Shown here one piece after another: positions 24,749-33,859 of a DNA stretch of 64,000 bases. Position numbers and translations under genes: made by a program. The DNA lies in NCBI RefSeq assembly GCF_002117125.1, contig NZ_CP019344.1, positions 1,550,001 to 1,614,000 on the forward strand, given 5' to 3'. The DNA is from Nonlabens spongiae (GTDB lineage Bacteria > Bacteroidota > Bacteroidia > Flavobacteriales > Flavobacteriaceae). The stretch's first letter is position 1. Each line of letters starts with the position of its first letter. Under the pieces are notes generated by a model. That model had not been told where the DNA came from and did not search any database. It was given only the letters and a program-made list of their open reading frames with translations.

Positions 24749-26932
24749 ATGAAGAAAATACTGCTTTTGGGGCTGATGTGCCTCTCGACCTTTTTGAGTT
24801 TTGCTCAAAATATTATTGGAAAAGTAACTGATGTGAACGGCGATCCTATTTTAGGTGCGACGATAAAAGTAAAAGGGACTCAAACGTTTACCACTTCTGA
24901 TTTTGATGGAAAATACACTATCAAAGCCAAGAAAACCGACTACCTCATCTTTTCCTACACTGGTTATGATTCTGAAGTCGTTAAAGTAGGGGACAAAAAA
25001 GTGATTAATGTAAAGTTACAAAGCTCACTCGAGGAAGTGGTGGTGCAAGCTTACCGTAATACAACGATCAAAAGATCTGTGGTTGCATCAAGTATAGTGA
25101 CATCAAGGCAATTTGAATCCAAACCCAATTCCAGTATAGTTCAGACTTTGCAAGGCCAGGTTGCCGGGCAGTCCATTCAGACAACGAATGGCTATACTGT
25201 TAATACTTCCTCAGGACAACCAGGAGCACATTCAAATATTAACATAAGGGGCGTCTCCTCAATAAATGGAAATACAGAGCCTCTGATCGTTTTAGATGGC
25301 GTGCCTGTAAATGAAGATGTTTTTAGAACCATCAATCCAGACAGCATAAAAAGTACTAAAGTTTTAAAGGATGCAAGCGCTACAGCCATGTACGGTAATC
25401 GAGGAGTCAACGGAGTGATCGTCATTTCTACTACTGGTGAGAAACAGCTTGAAGATCCTCAACTTGTAATTAGAGAAGTGCAGACCTTATTTGAGCAATA
25501 CAGAAATAATGAGAGTTATAAAGAAATCGAAGAAAATCCTTTTGAGCAAACTACTGCAAAACCGCTTTCAACTTTCTCCATTGATGTGGACAAAGCCAGT
25601 TATGCAAACGTACGTCGCATGATCAACAACGGTGAGTTTGTGAATCCTCATGCGGTGAAGATCGAGGAGATGATCAACTATTTCAATTATGAGTATGCAC
25701 AACCTACAGGAAAACATCCCTTTAATGTAGAAACAGATGTGATTCAAACGCCCTGGAACAAGGATACCCAACTTGTAAAAATAGGGTTGAAAGGAAAGGA
25801 AATCGACCAGAAAGATCTCCCAGCCAGCAATTTGACTTTTTTGATCGACGTCTCTGGCTCCATGGGCAGCACCAATAAATTGCCATTACTTAAAAGAGCC
25901 TTCCAATTATTAGTGAATCAAATGCGCCCTCAAGACAAAGTTGCCATCGTAGTATATGCCGGTGCTGCCGGAATGGTGTTAGAACCCACCACCGGGTCAG
26001 AGAAGGAGAAAATCTATGAGGCTCTTGAAAACTTGAATGCAGGAGGATCAACCGCTGGAGGTGCAGGAATTGAATTGGCATATAAAATTGCTCAAGAAAA
26101 CTTCATCAAGAACGGCAACAACAGAGTAATTCTTGCTACAGACGGTGACTTTAATGTAGGCGCCAGCAGCGATCAGGCTATGGAAGATTTGGTTGTTCAA
26201 AAGAGAGAAAGTGGTGTATTTTTATCGGTTTTAGGTTTTGGAATGGGTAATTACAAAGATTCAAAACTGGAAACACTCGCGGATAAGGGAAATGGAAATC
26301 ACGCCTATATCGACACGATACAGGAAGCGCGACGCATTTTTGTAAAGGAATTTAGCGGCAGTATGTACGCTATTGCGAAAGATGTCAAAATCCAGGTGGA
26401 GTTCAACCCTAACAATGTAAGCGCCTACCGCTTGATAGGTTATGAAAACCGCATGCTCGCCACCCAAGACTTTGTCGATGACAAAAAGGATGCCGGTGAG
26501 CTAGGCATGGGACACACCGTGACTGCATTGTTCGAAGTAGTGCCGAAAGGCGTGGATAGCGGTTATCTCAAAGAAATGACTCAGCTTAAATATACTGACA
26601 CTTCTTATCGTAATTCTTTAAAGGATGAACTTTTTACTGTGAAATTACGCTACAAAAAACCAGACGGTAATAAAAGTATCCCGATGGAGTTTGTGCAGAA
26701 AAATAAGGTTTCAGCTATTAATGAAGATGTTCAGTTTGCAGCAGCGGTAGCTCTTTTTGGCATGAAACTAAGAAAATCTGATTACTCTAACCAAGCAACT
26801 CTGGACGATGTGATCAGTTTGGCTCAGAAGGGACGTGGCAAAGATGCAGATGGTTACAGAGCTGAATTCATCAGGTTGGTAAAATCGTATCGCGACGGCG
26901 TCAACAATCAAAACGCATTAAGTGAACGCTAA
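24749..26932 (+). CDS. Exported fusion: CarboxypepD_reg-like, SusC-type TonB plug, YfbK-like von Willebrand A domain
   Basis: 727 residues. A signal peptide (MKKILLLGLMCLSTFLSFAQ) is followed by a CarboxypepD_reg-like domain (IIGKVTDVNGDPILGATIKVKG). A SusC-style plug follows (about 110-230), with NINIRGVSSINGNTEPLIVLDGVPV and DASATAMYGNRGVNGVI. There is no barrel after it. Instead the protein continues into a YfbK-type VWA module: lead-in STFSIDVDKASYANVRRMI, MIDAS motif DVSGSMGS, then ATDGDFNVG. The role is unknown; it is probably periplasmic or outer-membrane associated. Unlike a receptor it cannot form a pore by itself. Confidence 0.85.
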   Translation: MKKILLLGLMCLSTFLSFAQNIIGKVTDVNGDPILGATIKVKGTQTFTTSDFDGKYTIKAKKTDYLIFSYTGYDSEVVKVGDKKVINVKLQSSLEEVVVQAYRNTTIKRSVVASSIVTSRQFESKPNSSIVQTLQGQVAGQSIQTTNGYTVNTSSGQPGAHSNINIRGVSSINGNTEPLIVLDGVPVNEDVFRTINPDSIKSTKVLKDASATAMYGNRGVNGVIVISTTGEKQLEDPQLVIREVQTLFEQYRNNESYKEIEENPFEQTTAKPLSTFSIDVDKASYANVRRMINNGEFVNPHAVKIEEMINYFNYEYAQPTGKHPFNVETDVIQTPWNKDTQLVKIGLKGKEIDQKDLPASNLTFLIDVSGSMGSTNKLPLLKRAFQLLVNQMRPQDKVAIVVYAGAAGMVLEPTTGSEKEKIYEALENLNAGGSTAGGAGIELAYKIAQENFIKNGNNRVILATDGDFNVGASSDQAMEDLVVQKRESGVFLSVLGFGMGNYKDSKLETLADKGNGNHAYIDTIQEARRIFVKEFSGSMYAIAKDVKIQVEFNPNNVSAYRLIGYENRMLATQDFVDDKKDAGELGMGHTVTALFEVVPKGVDSGYLKEMTQLKYTDTSYRNSLKDELFTVKLRYKKPDGNKSIPMEFVQKNKVSAINEDVQFAAAVALFGMKLRKSDYSNQATLDDVISLAQKGRGKDADGYRAEFIRLVKSYRDGVNNQNALSER

Positions 26933-26954
26933 TGGATTTGTGAGCTGCATTTAT

Positions 26955-26989
26955 AATGGGAACTGGATTTTATCGAGTTCCCATTTTTT
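26955..26989 (+). terminator. Terminator of the plug-VWA gene
   Basis: A 10-bp stem (26955-26964 with 26976-26985), 11-base loop, then a T-run to 26989. Confidence 0.85.
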
Positions 26990-27021
26990 GATTTCGTAAT
27001 ATTGAATAATGCTATAGCTAT

Positions 27022-27480
27022 ATGACCTCAAAAACCGAAACAATAGATCAGTACCTGAACGAGATTCCAGAAGAACGCAAAAAACCAATTTCAGCCATAC
27101 TTAAGGTGCTGAGAAACAACTTGCCCAAAGGCTTTGAGGAAGGAATACTTTATGGAATGATCGGGTTCTACGTACCAAAAGAATTGTATCCACCTGGATA
27201 CCACGCTTCAAAAGAATGGTCTCCCCTCCCATTTATCAATCTGGCATCTCAGAAAAATTTTATAGCGCTTTACCATTCTGGAATTTATGCCATCCCAGAA
27301 CTACACGACTGGTGGGTTCAAGAGTACCCGAAGCATTCAAAATACAAATTGGATATGGGAAAAAGCTGTGTACGCTTTAAGAAGATTGATCACATTCCTC
27401 TAGAGTTAATCGCTGAACTTGCTCAGAAAATTACTCCAGAAGAATGGATCAAGGTGTATGAGGATAACCTAAAGAGGTAG
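27022..27480 (+). CDS. DUF1801 domain protein (YdhG-like)
   Basis: 152 residues, soluble. Segments LPKGFEEGILYGMIGFYVP and YHASKEWSPLPFINLASQKNFIALYHSGIYA match the DUF1801/YdhG fold, which is related to frataxin-like domains of uncertain function. Its stop is 1 bp from the convergent carB stop, with no terminator between. Confidence 0.8.
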   Translation: MTSKTETIDQYLNEIPEERKKPISAILKVLRNNLPKGFEEGILYGMIGFYVPKELYPPGYHASKEWSPLPFINLASQKNFIALYHSGIYAIPELHDWWVQEYPKHSKYKLDMGKSCVRFKKIDHIPLELIAELAQKITPEEWIKVYEDNLKR

Positions 27481-27481
27481 C

Positions 27482-30334
27482 TTACCTACTCAAATACATT
27501 CTTCTTCTAGAATAAAGTTCGTAGAACTCATCATCCTTAAGGCTGTCTACAAATAAAATACTCTCTCCCGTTGACTTCATCTCTGGACCGAGACGCTTAT
27601 CGACATTAGGGAATTTATTGAATGAGAACACAGGCTGCTTGATCGCATATCCATCCAGTTTTGGATTATAATGGAAATCAGTTACCTTGTTCTCTCCCAG
27701 CATCACTTTTGTAGCCCAGTTCACGTAAGGTTGTTGATACGCCTTAGCTATAAATGGAACGGTTCTAGACGCTCGCGGATTGGCTTCAATGATGTAAACC
27801 ACATCATCTTTGATTGCAAACTGAATATTAATAAGACCTACTGTTTCGAGAGCCAAAGCAATTTTCTTTGTGTGATCCTTAATCTGTTGCATTACGAGAT
27901 CTCCTAAATTAAAAGGAGGCAAAGTCGCGTTTGAATCTCCAGAGTGGATCCCGCAAGGCTCGATGTGTTCCATGATCCCGATGATCTGGACATTTTCTCC
28001 ATCACAAATAGCATCAGCCTCAGCTTCTATGGCTCCATCGAGGTAATGGTCTAAAAGCAGAACGTTATTTGGAATCTTCCGTAGAATATCTACCACATGT
28101 TGCTCAAGTTCTTCTTTATTGATCACAATCTTCATCCCTTGACCTCCTAGAACATAACTAGGTCTTACTAAAATCGGGAAGTCAAGCTCATCAGCTACTT
28201 TCAAGGCTTCGTCAGGAGTGGTTGCTGTATCAAATTTTGGATAGGGTATGTTATTATCCTTGAGTAATCTGGAGAACTCACCACGATCTTCGGCAAGATC
28301 CAGTGCCTTGTAGCTGGTTCCCATAATTTTGATACCATATCGATCTAGCTTTTCAGCGAGTTTCAGGGCTGTTTGACCTCCTAGCTGAACAATGACCCCT
28401 TCTGGTTTTTCATGACGTATGATGTCATAAATGTGCTCCCAGAAAACTGGCTCAAAATAAAGTTTATCTGCTGTGTCAAAATCTGTTGAGACCGTTTCTG
28501 GATTACAGTTGATCATGATGGTCTCATAGCCACATTCCTGAGCCGCATAAACACCGTGCACGCAACAGTAGTCAAATTCTATTCCCTGACCTATTCTATT
28601 GGGGCCAGATCCTAAAACGATAATTTTTTTCTTATCGGTTACGACACTCTCGTTTTGCGCAAAACGGTCACCGTTAGGCAATTGCATGTCTGCCTCAAAA
28701 GTGGAATAGTAATAAGGAGTTTCTGCTTTGAACTCTGCCGCACAGGTATCTACTAATTTGAAGACTCTGTTGATATTCATCTCGTCACGCTTATTGTAAA
28801 CATCAGACTCCAGACAACCCAGCATGTGTGCTATCTGACGATCTGCAAAGCCTTTCTGTTTTGCTTCTAGGAGTAGCTTTCGCGAAAGCGTGCTTATATC
28901 AAACTTCCCTATCTCCTTCTCAAGATGGTACAGTTCTTCAAACTGCTTCAAGTACCACATGTCGATTCTCGTAATCTCGTGGATGCGAGACAGGGAAATA
29001 CCCATCGCGATCGCATCGTAGAGTGCAAATACACGATCCCAGCTGGCGTGGGTGAGTTTATCGATGACCTTATTGTAGTCTGTGTATCCTTTACCATCAG
29101 CACCCAGGCCGTTTCTTTTTATCTCTAGCGACTGTGTGGCTTTGTGAAGTGCTTCTTGAAAAGAACGCCCTATTCCCATCACTTCACCCACCGACTTCAT
29201 TTGAAGCCCGAGCGTACGGTCAGAACCTTCAAACTTGTCAAAATTCCAGCGAGGTATTTTCACGATTACATAGTCCAGCGTAGGCTCAAAAAGCGCACTG
29301 GTTGTTTTTGTAATCTGGTTGTCCAGCTCGTCAAGTGAGTAACCTATCGCCAGTTTTGAAGCGATTTTTGCAATGGGATAACCCGTAGCCTTAGAAGCAA
29401 GTGCGCTGGATCTACTCACTCGCGGGTTGATCTCAATCGCAATAATTTCTTCCTTCTCATCGGGACTTACCGCAAACTGTACATTACAACCACCCGCAAA
29501 CTCGCCTATGCTGCGCATCATGTGAATCGCTAGGTCCCGCATTTTTTGATAAGTTCTATCAGAAAGCGTCATCGCTGGAGCTACGGTAATGGAGTCACCC
29601 GTGTGGATACCCATAGGATCCATATTTTCAATCGTACAGATAATAACCACATTATCATTATCATCTCTGAGCAGTTCTAGCTCGTACTCTTTCCAACCCA
29701 GAAGCGCTTTATCGATCAACACCTCATGAATAGGCGATGCTTCTAGACCACGGGTGAGCAATTCCTCAAATTCCTTTTCAGTATGCACAAAGCTTGCTCC
29801 ATATCCTCCCAGCGTAAACGATGGACGTATCACGAGAGGAAAACCAAATTCTTGCGCAATCTTCTTACCTTGCAAGAAAGATTTTGCAGTGGCTGCCGGA
29901 GCAACTGGCACGCCTATTTCGCCCATCAATGCCTTAAACTGATCCCGATCTTCAGTAATGTTGATGGCATCAATGTCAACACCGATGATCTCAACATTGT
30001 GCTCTTCCCAGATCCCTTTTTGATCTGCCTCGATACAAAGATTGAGCGCAGTTTGTCCTCCCATGGTAGGTAAGACGGCATCAATCTGAGGGTGATCGTC
30101 AAGAATCTTCTTAATCGACTTAGTATTGAGTGGTAACAGGTATACATGATCAGCCATGGAAGGATCAGTCATGATCGTAGCTGGATTTGAATTGATCAAG
30201 ATCGTTTCAATACCTTCCTCACGCAAAGATCTAAGCGCCTGAGAGCCTGAGTAGTCAAATTCACATGCCTGTCCTATGATTATAGGACCACTACCTATTA
30301 ATAAAATCGATTTGAGTTCTTTTCTTTTGGGCAT
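27482..30334 (-). CDS. carB: Carbamoyl phosphate synthase large subunit, short form
   Basis: Makes carbamoyl phosphate for pyrimidines and arginine. The start is placed at the ATG at 30334 (MPKRKELKSILLIGSGPIIIGQACEFDYSG), giving 950 residues; an upstream ATG at 30403 would run through the rpmH terminator. Both ATP-grasp halves are present (IIRPSFTLGGYGASF-like and LVRPSYVLGGQGM). The protein stops at LYSRRRMYLSR. The roughly 120-residue MGS-like allosteric domain found at the end of the enterobacterial enzyme is absent, so UMP/IMP/ornithine control of that kind is not expected. No carA is adjacent. Confidence 0.95.
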   Translation of the reverse strand: MPKRKELKSILLIGSGPIIIGQACEFDYSGSQALRSLREEGIETILINSNPATIMTDPSMADHVYLLPLNTKSIKKILDDHPQIDAVLPTMGGQTALNLCIEADQKGIWEEHNVEIIGVDIDAINITEDRDQFKALMGEIGVPVAPAATAKSFLQGKKIAQEFGFPLVIRPSFTLGGYGASFVHTEKEFEELLTRGLEASPIHEVLIDKALLGWKEYELELLRDDNDNVVIICTIENMDPMGIHTGDSITVAPAMTLSDRTYQKMRDLAIHMMRSIGEFAGGCNVQFAVSPDEKEEIIAIEINPRVSRSSALASKATGYPIAKIASKLAIGYSLDELDNQITKTTSALFEPTLDYVIVKIPRWNFDKFEGSDRTLGLQMKSVGEVMGIGRSFQEALHKATQSLEIKRNGLGADGKGYTDYNKVIDKLTHASWDRVFALYDAIAMGISLSRIHEITRIDMWYLKQFEELYHLEKEIGKFDISTLSRKLLLEAKQKGFADRQIAHMLGCLESDVYNKRDEMNINRVFKLVDTCAAEFKAETPYYYSTFEADMQLPNGDRFAQNESVVTDKKKIIVLGSGPNRIGQGIEFDYCCVHGVYAAQECGYETIMINCNPETVSTDFDTADKLYFEPVFWEHIYDIIRHEKPEGVIVQLGGQTALKLAEKLDRYGIKIMGTSYKALDLAEDRGEFSRLLKDNNIPYPKFDTATTPDEALKVADELDFPILVRPSYVLGGQGMKIVINKEELEQHVVDILRKIPNNVLLLDHYLDGAIEAEADAICDGENVQIIGIMEHIEPCGIHSGDSNATLPPFNLGDLVMQQIKDHTKKIALALETVGLINIQFAIKDDVVYIIEANPRASRTVPFIAKAYQQPYVNWATKVMLGENKVTDFHYNPKLDGYAIKQPVFSFNKFPNVDKRLGPEMKSTGESILFVDSLKDDEFYELYSRRRMYLSR
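28876..28890. repeat. Iterated palindrome copy 10 (in carB, 15 of 16 bases)
   Basis: First C is replaced by A. Read as TLSRKL in the oligomerisation region of CarB. Confidence 0.9.
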
Positions 30335-30390
30335 CGGGTTGTTCTTTTCTAAGACGGTTAAATATCGGGAAAATCTAAGTTTGGGGTATA

Positions 30391-30421
30391 AAAAAAGCGT
30401 CAATTAATGAATTGACGCTTT
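30391..30421 (-). terminator. rpmH terminator
   Basis: A 12-bp stem (30394-30405 with 30410-30421) and T-run on the minus strand, 23 bp past the rpmH stop. It separates rpmH from carB. Confidence 0.9.
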
Positions 30422-30443
30422 CAAATTTATGAGAATGAGATCA

Positions 30444-30608
30444 TTATCTCTTGTGTCTTCTTTCAGTAGAAACAGATAACTTCTTACGGCCTTTAGCTCT
30501 ACGACGAGCCAGAACCTTACGACCATTAGCAGAGGCCATACGCTCTCTAAAGCCATGCTTGTTTCTTCTTTTTCTCTTGCTGGGTTGATATGTTCTCTTC
30601 TGTGCCAT
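30444..30608 (-). CDS. rpmH: 50S ribosomal protein L34
   Basis: A 54-residue, highly basic protein beginning [20 protein letters not shown] and containing [23 protein letters not shown], the L34 signature. It has its own promoter and terminator. It is not next to rnpA or dnaA here, unlike in many bacteria. Confidence 0.97.
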   Translation of the reverse strand: MAQKRTYQPSKRKRRNKHGFRERMASANGRKVLARRRAKGRKKLSVSTERRHKR

Positions 30609-30660
30609 AGCTTATTATCTATAATAACAAAAACGCATACGCGTCCTTCAAAATCGGCTG

Positions 30661-30691
30661 CAAAGATAACAAGTCTTTTTGTTCACACAAC
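30661..30691 (-). promoter_or_regulatory. rpmH promoter (-33 GTTG, -7 TATCTTTG)
   Basis: On the minus strand TTG (30688-30690), a 19-bp spacer, then TATCTTTG (30661-30668). The leader is about 45 nt. Confidence 0.75.
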
Positions 30692-30825
30692 CGTAAGCGC
30701 AACTTTTTACAAAAAAAAACAAAACCAGTGTTCTTTTAGAGCTACTTGAAGTTAAAAACTACTTATGACTGTATAACTCGATAACCAAGGATTATCTTAA
30801 GTACGCAAACCTCAACAGAGTATCC

Positions 30826-30833
30826 TATCTTTG
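30826..30833 (+). promoter_or_regulatory. -7 box of the TPR-like membrane protein gene
   Basis: TATCTTTG, 20 bp before the ATG. No clear -33 TTG. Confidence 0.5.
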
Positions 30834-30853
30834 CACGCTTAAAATTTGACATC

Positions 30854-31369
30854 ATGTTCAACAAAAATATCAAACTTGTTCTAGCAGCACTGGTTATCGC
30901 TTTTGCAGTCTACCAATTTACGCGCAATGAGATCATGACCGGTATTTTTCTGATACTATTTTCGGGAATTTTTATCTTTCTATATTTTAAAAACGAGATC
31001 ATCCTACTGGCATTCATGAGATTGCGTAAGCAAGATTTTGAAGGAGCAGGTAAATGGCTCGATAAAATCAAAAATCCAGAGGCCGCTTTAGTTACTAAAC
31101 AACAAGGTTATTATAACTACCTAAGAGGACTAATGATTTCACAAACCAGCCTTACAAAAGCAGAGCGCTATTTCAAAAAAGCAATTTCTCTAGGTTTAAA
31201 TATGGATCAAGATCTTGCTGTTGCAAAATTGAACCTTGCCGGAATTGCCATGACCAAAAGACGTAAACGTGAAGCCACTACCCTACTTACAGAAGCTAAA
31301 AAACTAGACAAACACAACATGCTCGCCGACCAGATCAAAGCCATGAAACAGCAGATGAGGAAAATTTAG
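30854..31369 (+). CDS. Membrane-anchored TPR-like protein of unknown function
   Basis: 171 residues. Two closely spaced hydrophobic segments at the N-terminus (about 7-20 and 28-45) are followed by a cytosolic helical part with one or two tetratricopeptide-like repeats (NYLRGLMISQTSLTKAERYFKKAISLG; AVAKLNLAGIAMTKRRKREATTLLTEAKKLD). It may be a protein-interaction adaptor at the inner membrane. Widespread in Flavobacteriia as I recall, with no assigned role. Confidence 0.75.
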   Translation: MFNKNIKLVLAALVIAFAVYQFTRNEIMTGIFLILFSGIFIFLYFKNEIILLAFMRLRKQDFEGAGKWLDKIKNPEAALVTKQQGYYNYLRGLMISQTSLTKAERYFKKAISLGLNMDQDLAVAKLNLAGIAMTKRRKREATTLLTEAKKLDKHNMLADQIKAMKQQMRKI

Positions 31370-31684
31370 TGTTCAGTCGGCACTAGCAGTAAGCAGTTGA
31401 CCATTGCTTTCCTAACAAGTTGTCATTCTGGACAAGCGCAGCGCGATCCAGAATCTCTTAGACAGGAACGGTAAGACTCTGAACCTCTCCTACCGTCGCG
31501 TTCAGAGTGACAAATTTTTAATAGGTTAAGGTATCGAGATTGCACAGACTCATGGCTCAACATTTAATCACCAGGATTCAAGCGCTTTGCGTAAAACTCA
31601 CAGCTCACGGCGCTAAGCAACTCTAAGTTTAAGCTATCCTTAAAACCTTCGACTTTCTCCTAGTGTATTTTTGCAGGAGCATTC
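31370..31684. repeat. Intergenic region with two dispersed hairpin repeats
   Basis: No gene seen. Hairpin 1 at 31425-31454 (8-bp stem, ATTCTGGA with TCCAGAAT) and hairpin 2 at 31476-31508 (9-bp stem, ACTCTGAAC with GTTCAGAGT) belong to the GTCATTCTG...CAGAATC style of repeats scattered in Bacteroidota. Near 31600 an ACTCACAGCTCAC string is the inverse of the quasi-repeats near 15400. The end of the region holds the mutS2-like promoter box. Confidence 0.7.
31666..31673 (+). promoter_or_regulatory. -7 box of the MutS2-like gene
   Basis: TATTTTTG, 11 bp before the ATG at 31685. The -33 element is weak. Confidence 0.5.
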
Positions 31685-33859
31685 ATGAGAAAAATATCTA
31701 AAAAAACCCTTCAAGACCTAGAATTTGACAGCGTGCTGGATCAGGCTGCTGCCTATTGCGTGACCAGCGATGGTAAGGAGGTGATGCGCAAGCAACGGCC
31801 CTACCCATCGCACCACTTGATCAAGAAAGCGCTGGACTGCACAAATGAATATCTATGGTCTTTTACTAGCGAGTACCGCATTCCCAATCATGGATTTGAC
31901 ATCATAGATCGTGAGCTGCAACTGCTAGGAATAGAAAACAGCACACTTGAGCTGGAAGGCATCAGAAAGCTGGCTTCTTTACCCAAAACGGTAAACGAGC
32001 ATCTTATTTTCTTCAAAAAACTTCAAGAGCATTTCCCAAAACTTCATCAACGTACCACTTTCATTGATCTAAATACAGCCGTTCCTGATTACGTGGATAG
32101 AATCATCGACCGGTTTGGGGAGATCAAAGACGACGCTTCACCGCTGTTACTCAATCTACGCATGGAAATGAACGCTACGCGCGGTCAGCTCAACGGGAGT
32201 TTTGGTCAAGCTTTGAGTCATTACTCACAGCTGGGCTACCTGGACGACATACGTGAGAGCGTGGTTGAGAACAGGCGAGTACTCGCTGTGCGCTCCATGT
32301 ACCGCCGCAAGGTAAAGGGAAAAATCATGGGCAGTTCCAAAACGGGATCCATAAGTTATATAGAACCTGAGAGGGTATTGACGCTTTCGCGAAAGCTTGC
32401 AGAACAAGAAGTTGAAGAACGAGAAGAAATACGTCGTATTCTCAAAGAAACAACCAATTTTCTGAGACCTTTCATGACTGATTTTTATCAGTACAAAGCA
32501 TACCTGACCGAAACCGATATTATCGCTGCGAGGGCGCGCTATGCACAAAAGATTGATGCTTTGCTTCCCATGATCGTAGAACACAAGGAACTGGAACTGG
32601 TTGATGCGTATCACCCTTTACTCTTGATTAGCAACAGGGAGCGTAATGAGAAAACCTACCCGCAAACAGTAAGACTAGCAGAGGACCAGCGTATCATCGT
32701 AATTTCAGGACCTAATGCTGGTGGTAAATCTATTACCCTCAAAACCATTGGTTTGCTACAGCTCATGATTCAGAGTGGATTCTTGCTTCCCGTTCACGAG
32801 AAAAGCAGGATCTGTTTTTTCCAAAACATCCTTACTGACATAGGAGACAACCAGAGCATCGATAACCACTTGAGCACCTACAGCTACCGCTTGAAAAACA
32901 TGAGGGGATTTTTAAAGGTGGCAAATGACGATACTTTGTTCTTGATTGATGAATTTGGTACTGGTAGTGATCCAGAACTGGGAGGAGCTCTAGCAGAAAG
33001 CATGCTGGAAGAACTCGATCGCCGCAAGTGTTACGGAATTATAACAACCCATTACACAAATCTTAAAATGCTGGCAAATGAGCTGCCTGAAATGGTCAAT
33101 GCAAACATGTTATTTGACAGCCGCTCGCTGGAGCCCACGTATCAATTACAACTAGGAGAAGCCGGTAGCTCATTCACTTTTGAGGTGGCTCAAAAGAACG
33201 GCATCCCCTACTCTTTGATCAACAAAGCCAAAAAGAAAGTAGAACGTGGCAAAATACGTTTTGACAAATCGATTGCTGCGCTTCAGAAGGAGCGATCAGA
33301 CCTGCGCCGTAACAATGAGAGTCTGCGTGATAAGGAAGTAAAGGCTACAAAAAGAGCTTTGAAACTGGAAGACACTCAAGAACGCGTACAGCAAAAACTG
33401 GAAGATTTTCAAGAGATGTATGACAGTTACCAGCGTTATATTCAGTTGGGTAAAAAGTTTGATAGCCTGGCAGCTGCCTTTGAGAAGAATAAAAAGAAAA
33501 AGCCACTTCAAGAGGAGCTGATGAAGCTGGTCATCACAGAAAACGTCAAACGCAGACCACCTAAAAAATCAAAACCTACCCAAAGTGCAAAGCAAGCACG
33601 CGGTAAGCAGAAGCAAATCGAGAATGAAGTCATTCAGAAGGTGGAAAAAATCAGGTCTGAAAAGAAAAAGGCAAACAAACCACTGATTACTCCAGAGCCT
33701 GAGAAACCCAAAGTCATCCTTAAAGTAAACGATCGTGTACGCATTCAGGACTCAAAATCTGTGGGAACTATCGATGTAATCGAGAAAGACAGAGCGACGG
33801 TCAACTATGGAATCTTTACCACCTCTGTAAAATTAGACCAGCTGGAAAAAGTAGGATGA
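31685..33859 (+). CDS. MutS2-like ATPase lacking the Smr nuclease domain
   Basis: 724 residues. MutS-type core and lever, then an ATPase with Walker A GPNAGGKS (342-349) and Walker B LFLIDEFGTGSDP (418-430) followed by ITTHYTNLK. After a long charged coiled coil (about 520-660) a small KOW-like module (VNDRVRIQDSKSVGTIDVIE) ends the protein. Canonical MutS2 continues into an Smr endonuclease domain, which is missing here. The likely role is binding branched DNA or, as recently shown for relatives, collided ribosomes; which one is not visible from sequence. Its stop overlaps the DCC gene start. Confidence 0.88.
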   Translation: MRKISKKTLQDLEFDSVLDQAAAYCVTSDGKEVMRKQRPYPSHHLIKKALDCTNEYLWSFTSEYRIPNHGFDIIDRELQLLGIENSTLELEGIRKLASLPKTVNEHLIFFKKLQEHFPKLHQRTTFIDLNTAVPDYVDRIIDRFGEIKDDASPLLLNLRMEMNATRGQLNGSFGQALSHYSQLGYLDDIRESVVENRRVLAVRSMYRRKVKGKIMGSSKTGSISYIEPERVLTLSRKLAEQEVEEREEIRRILKETTNFLRPFMTDFYQYKAYLTETDIIAARARYAQKIDALLPMIVEHKELELVDAYHPLLLISNRERNEKTYPQTVRLAEDQRIIVISGPNAGGKSITLKTIGLLQLMIQSGFLLPVHEKSRICFFQNILTDIGDNQSIDNHLSTYSYRLKNMRGFLKVANDDTLFLIDEFGTGSDPELGGALAESMLEELDRRKCYGIITTHYTNLKMLANELPEMVNANMLFDSRSLEPTYQLQLGEAGSSFTFEVAQKNGIPYSLINKAKKKVERGKIRFDKSIAALQKERSDLRRNNESLRDKEVKATKRALKLEDTQERVQQKLEDFQEMYDSYQRYIQLGKKFDSLAAAFEKNKKKKPLQEELMKLVITENVKRRPPKKSKPTQSAKQARGKQKQIENEVIQKVEKIRSEKKKANKPLITPEPEKPKVILKVNDRVRIQDSKSVGTIDVIEKDRATVNYGIFTTSVKLDQLEKVG
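32382..32396. repeat. Iterated palindrome copy 11 (in the MutS2-like gene, 15 of 16 bases)
   Basis: Last base is T. Read as TLSRKL just after YIEPERV. Confidence 0.9.
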
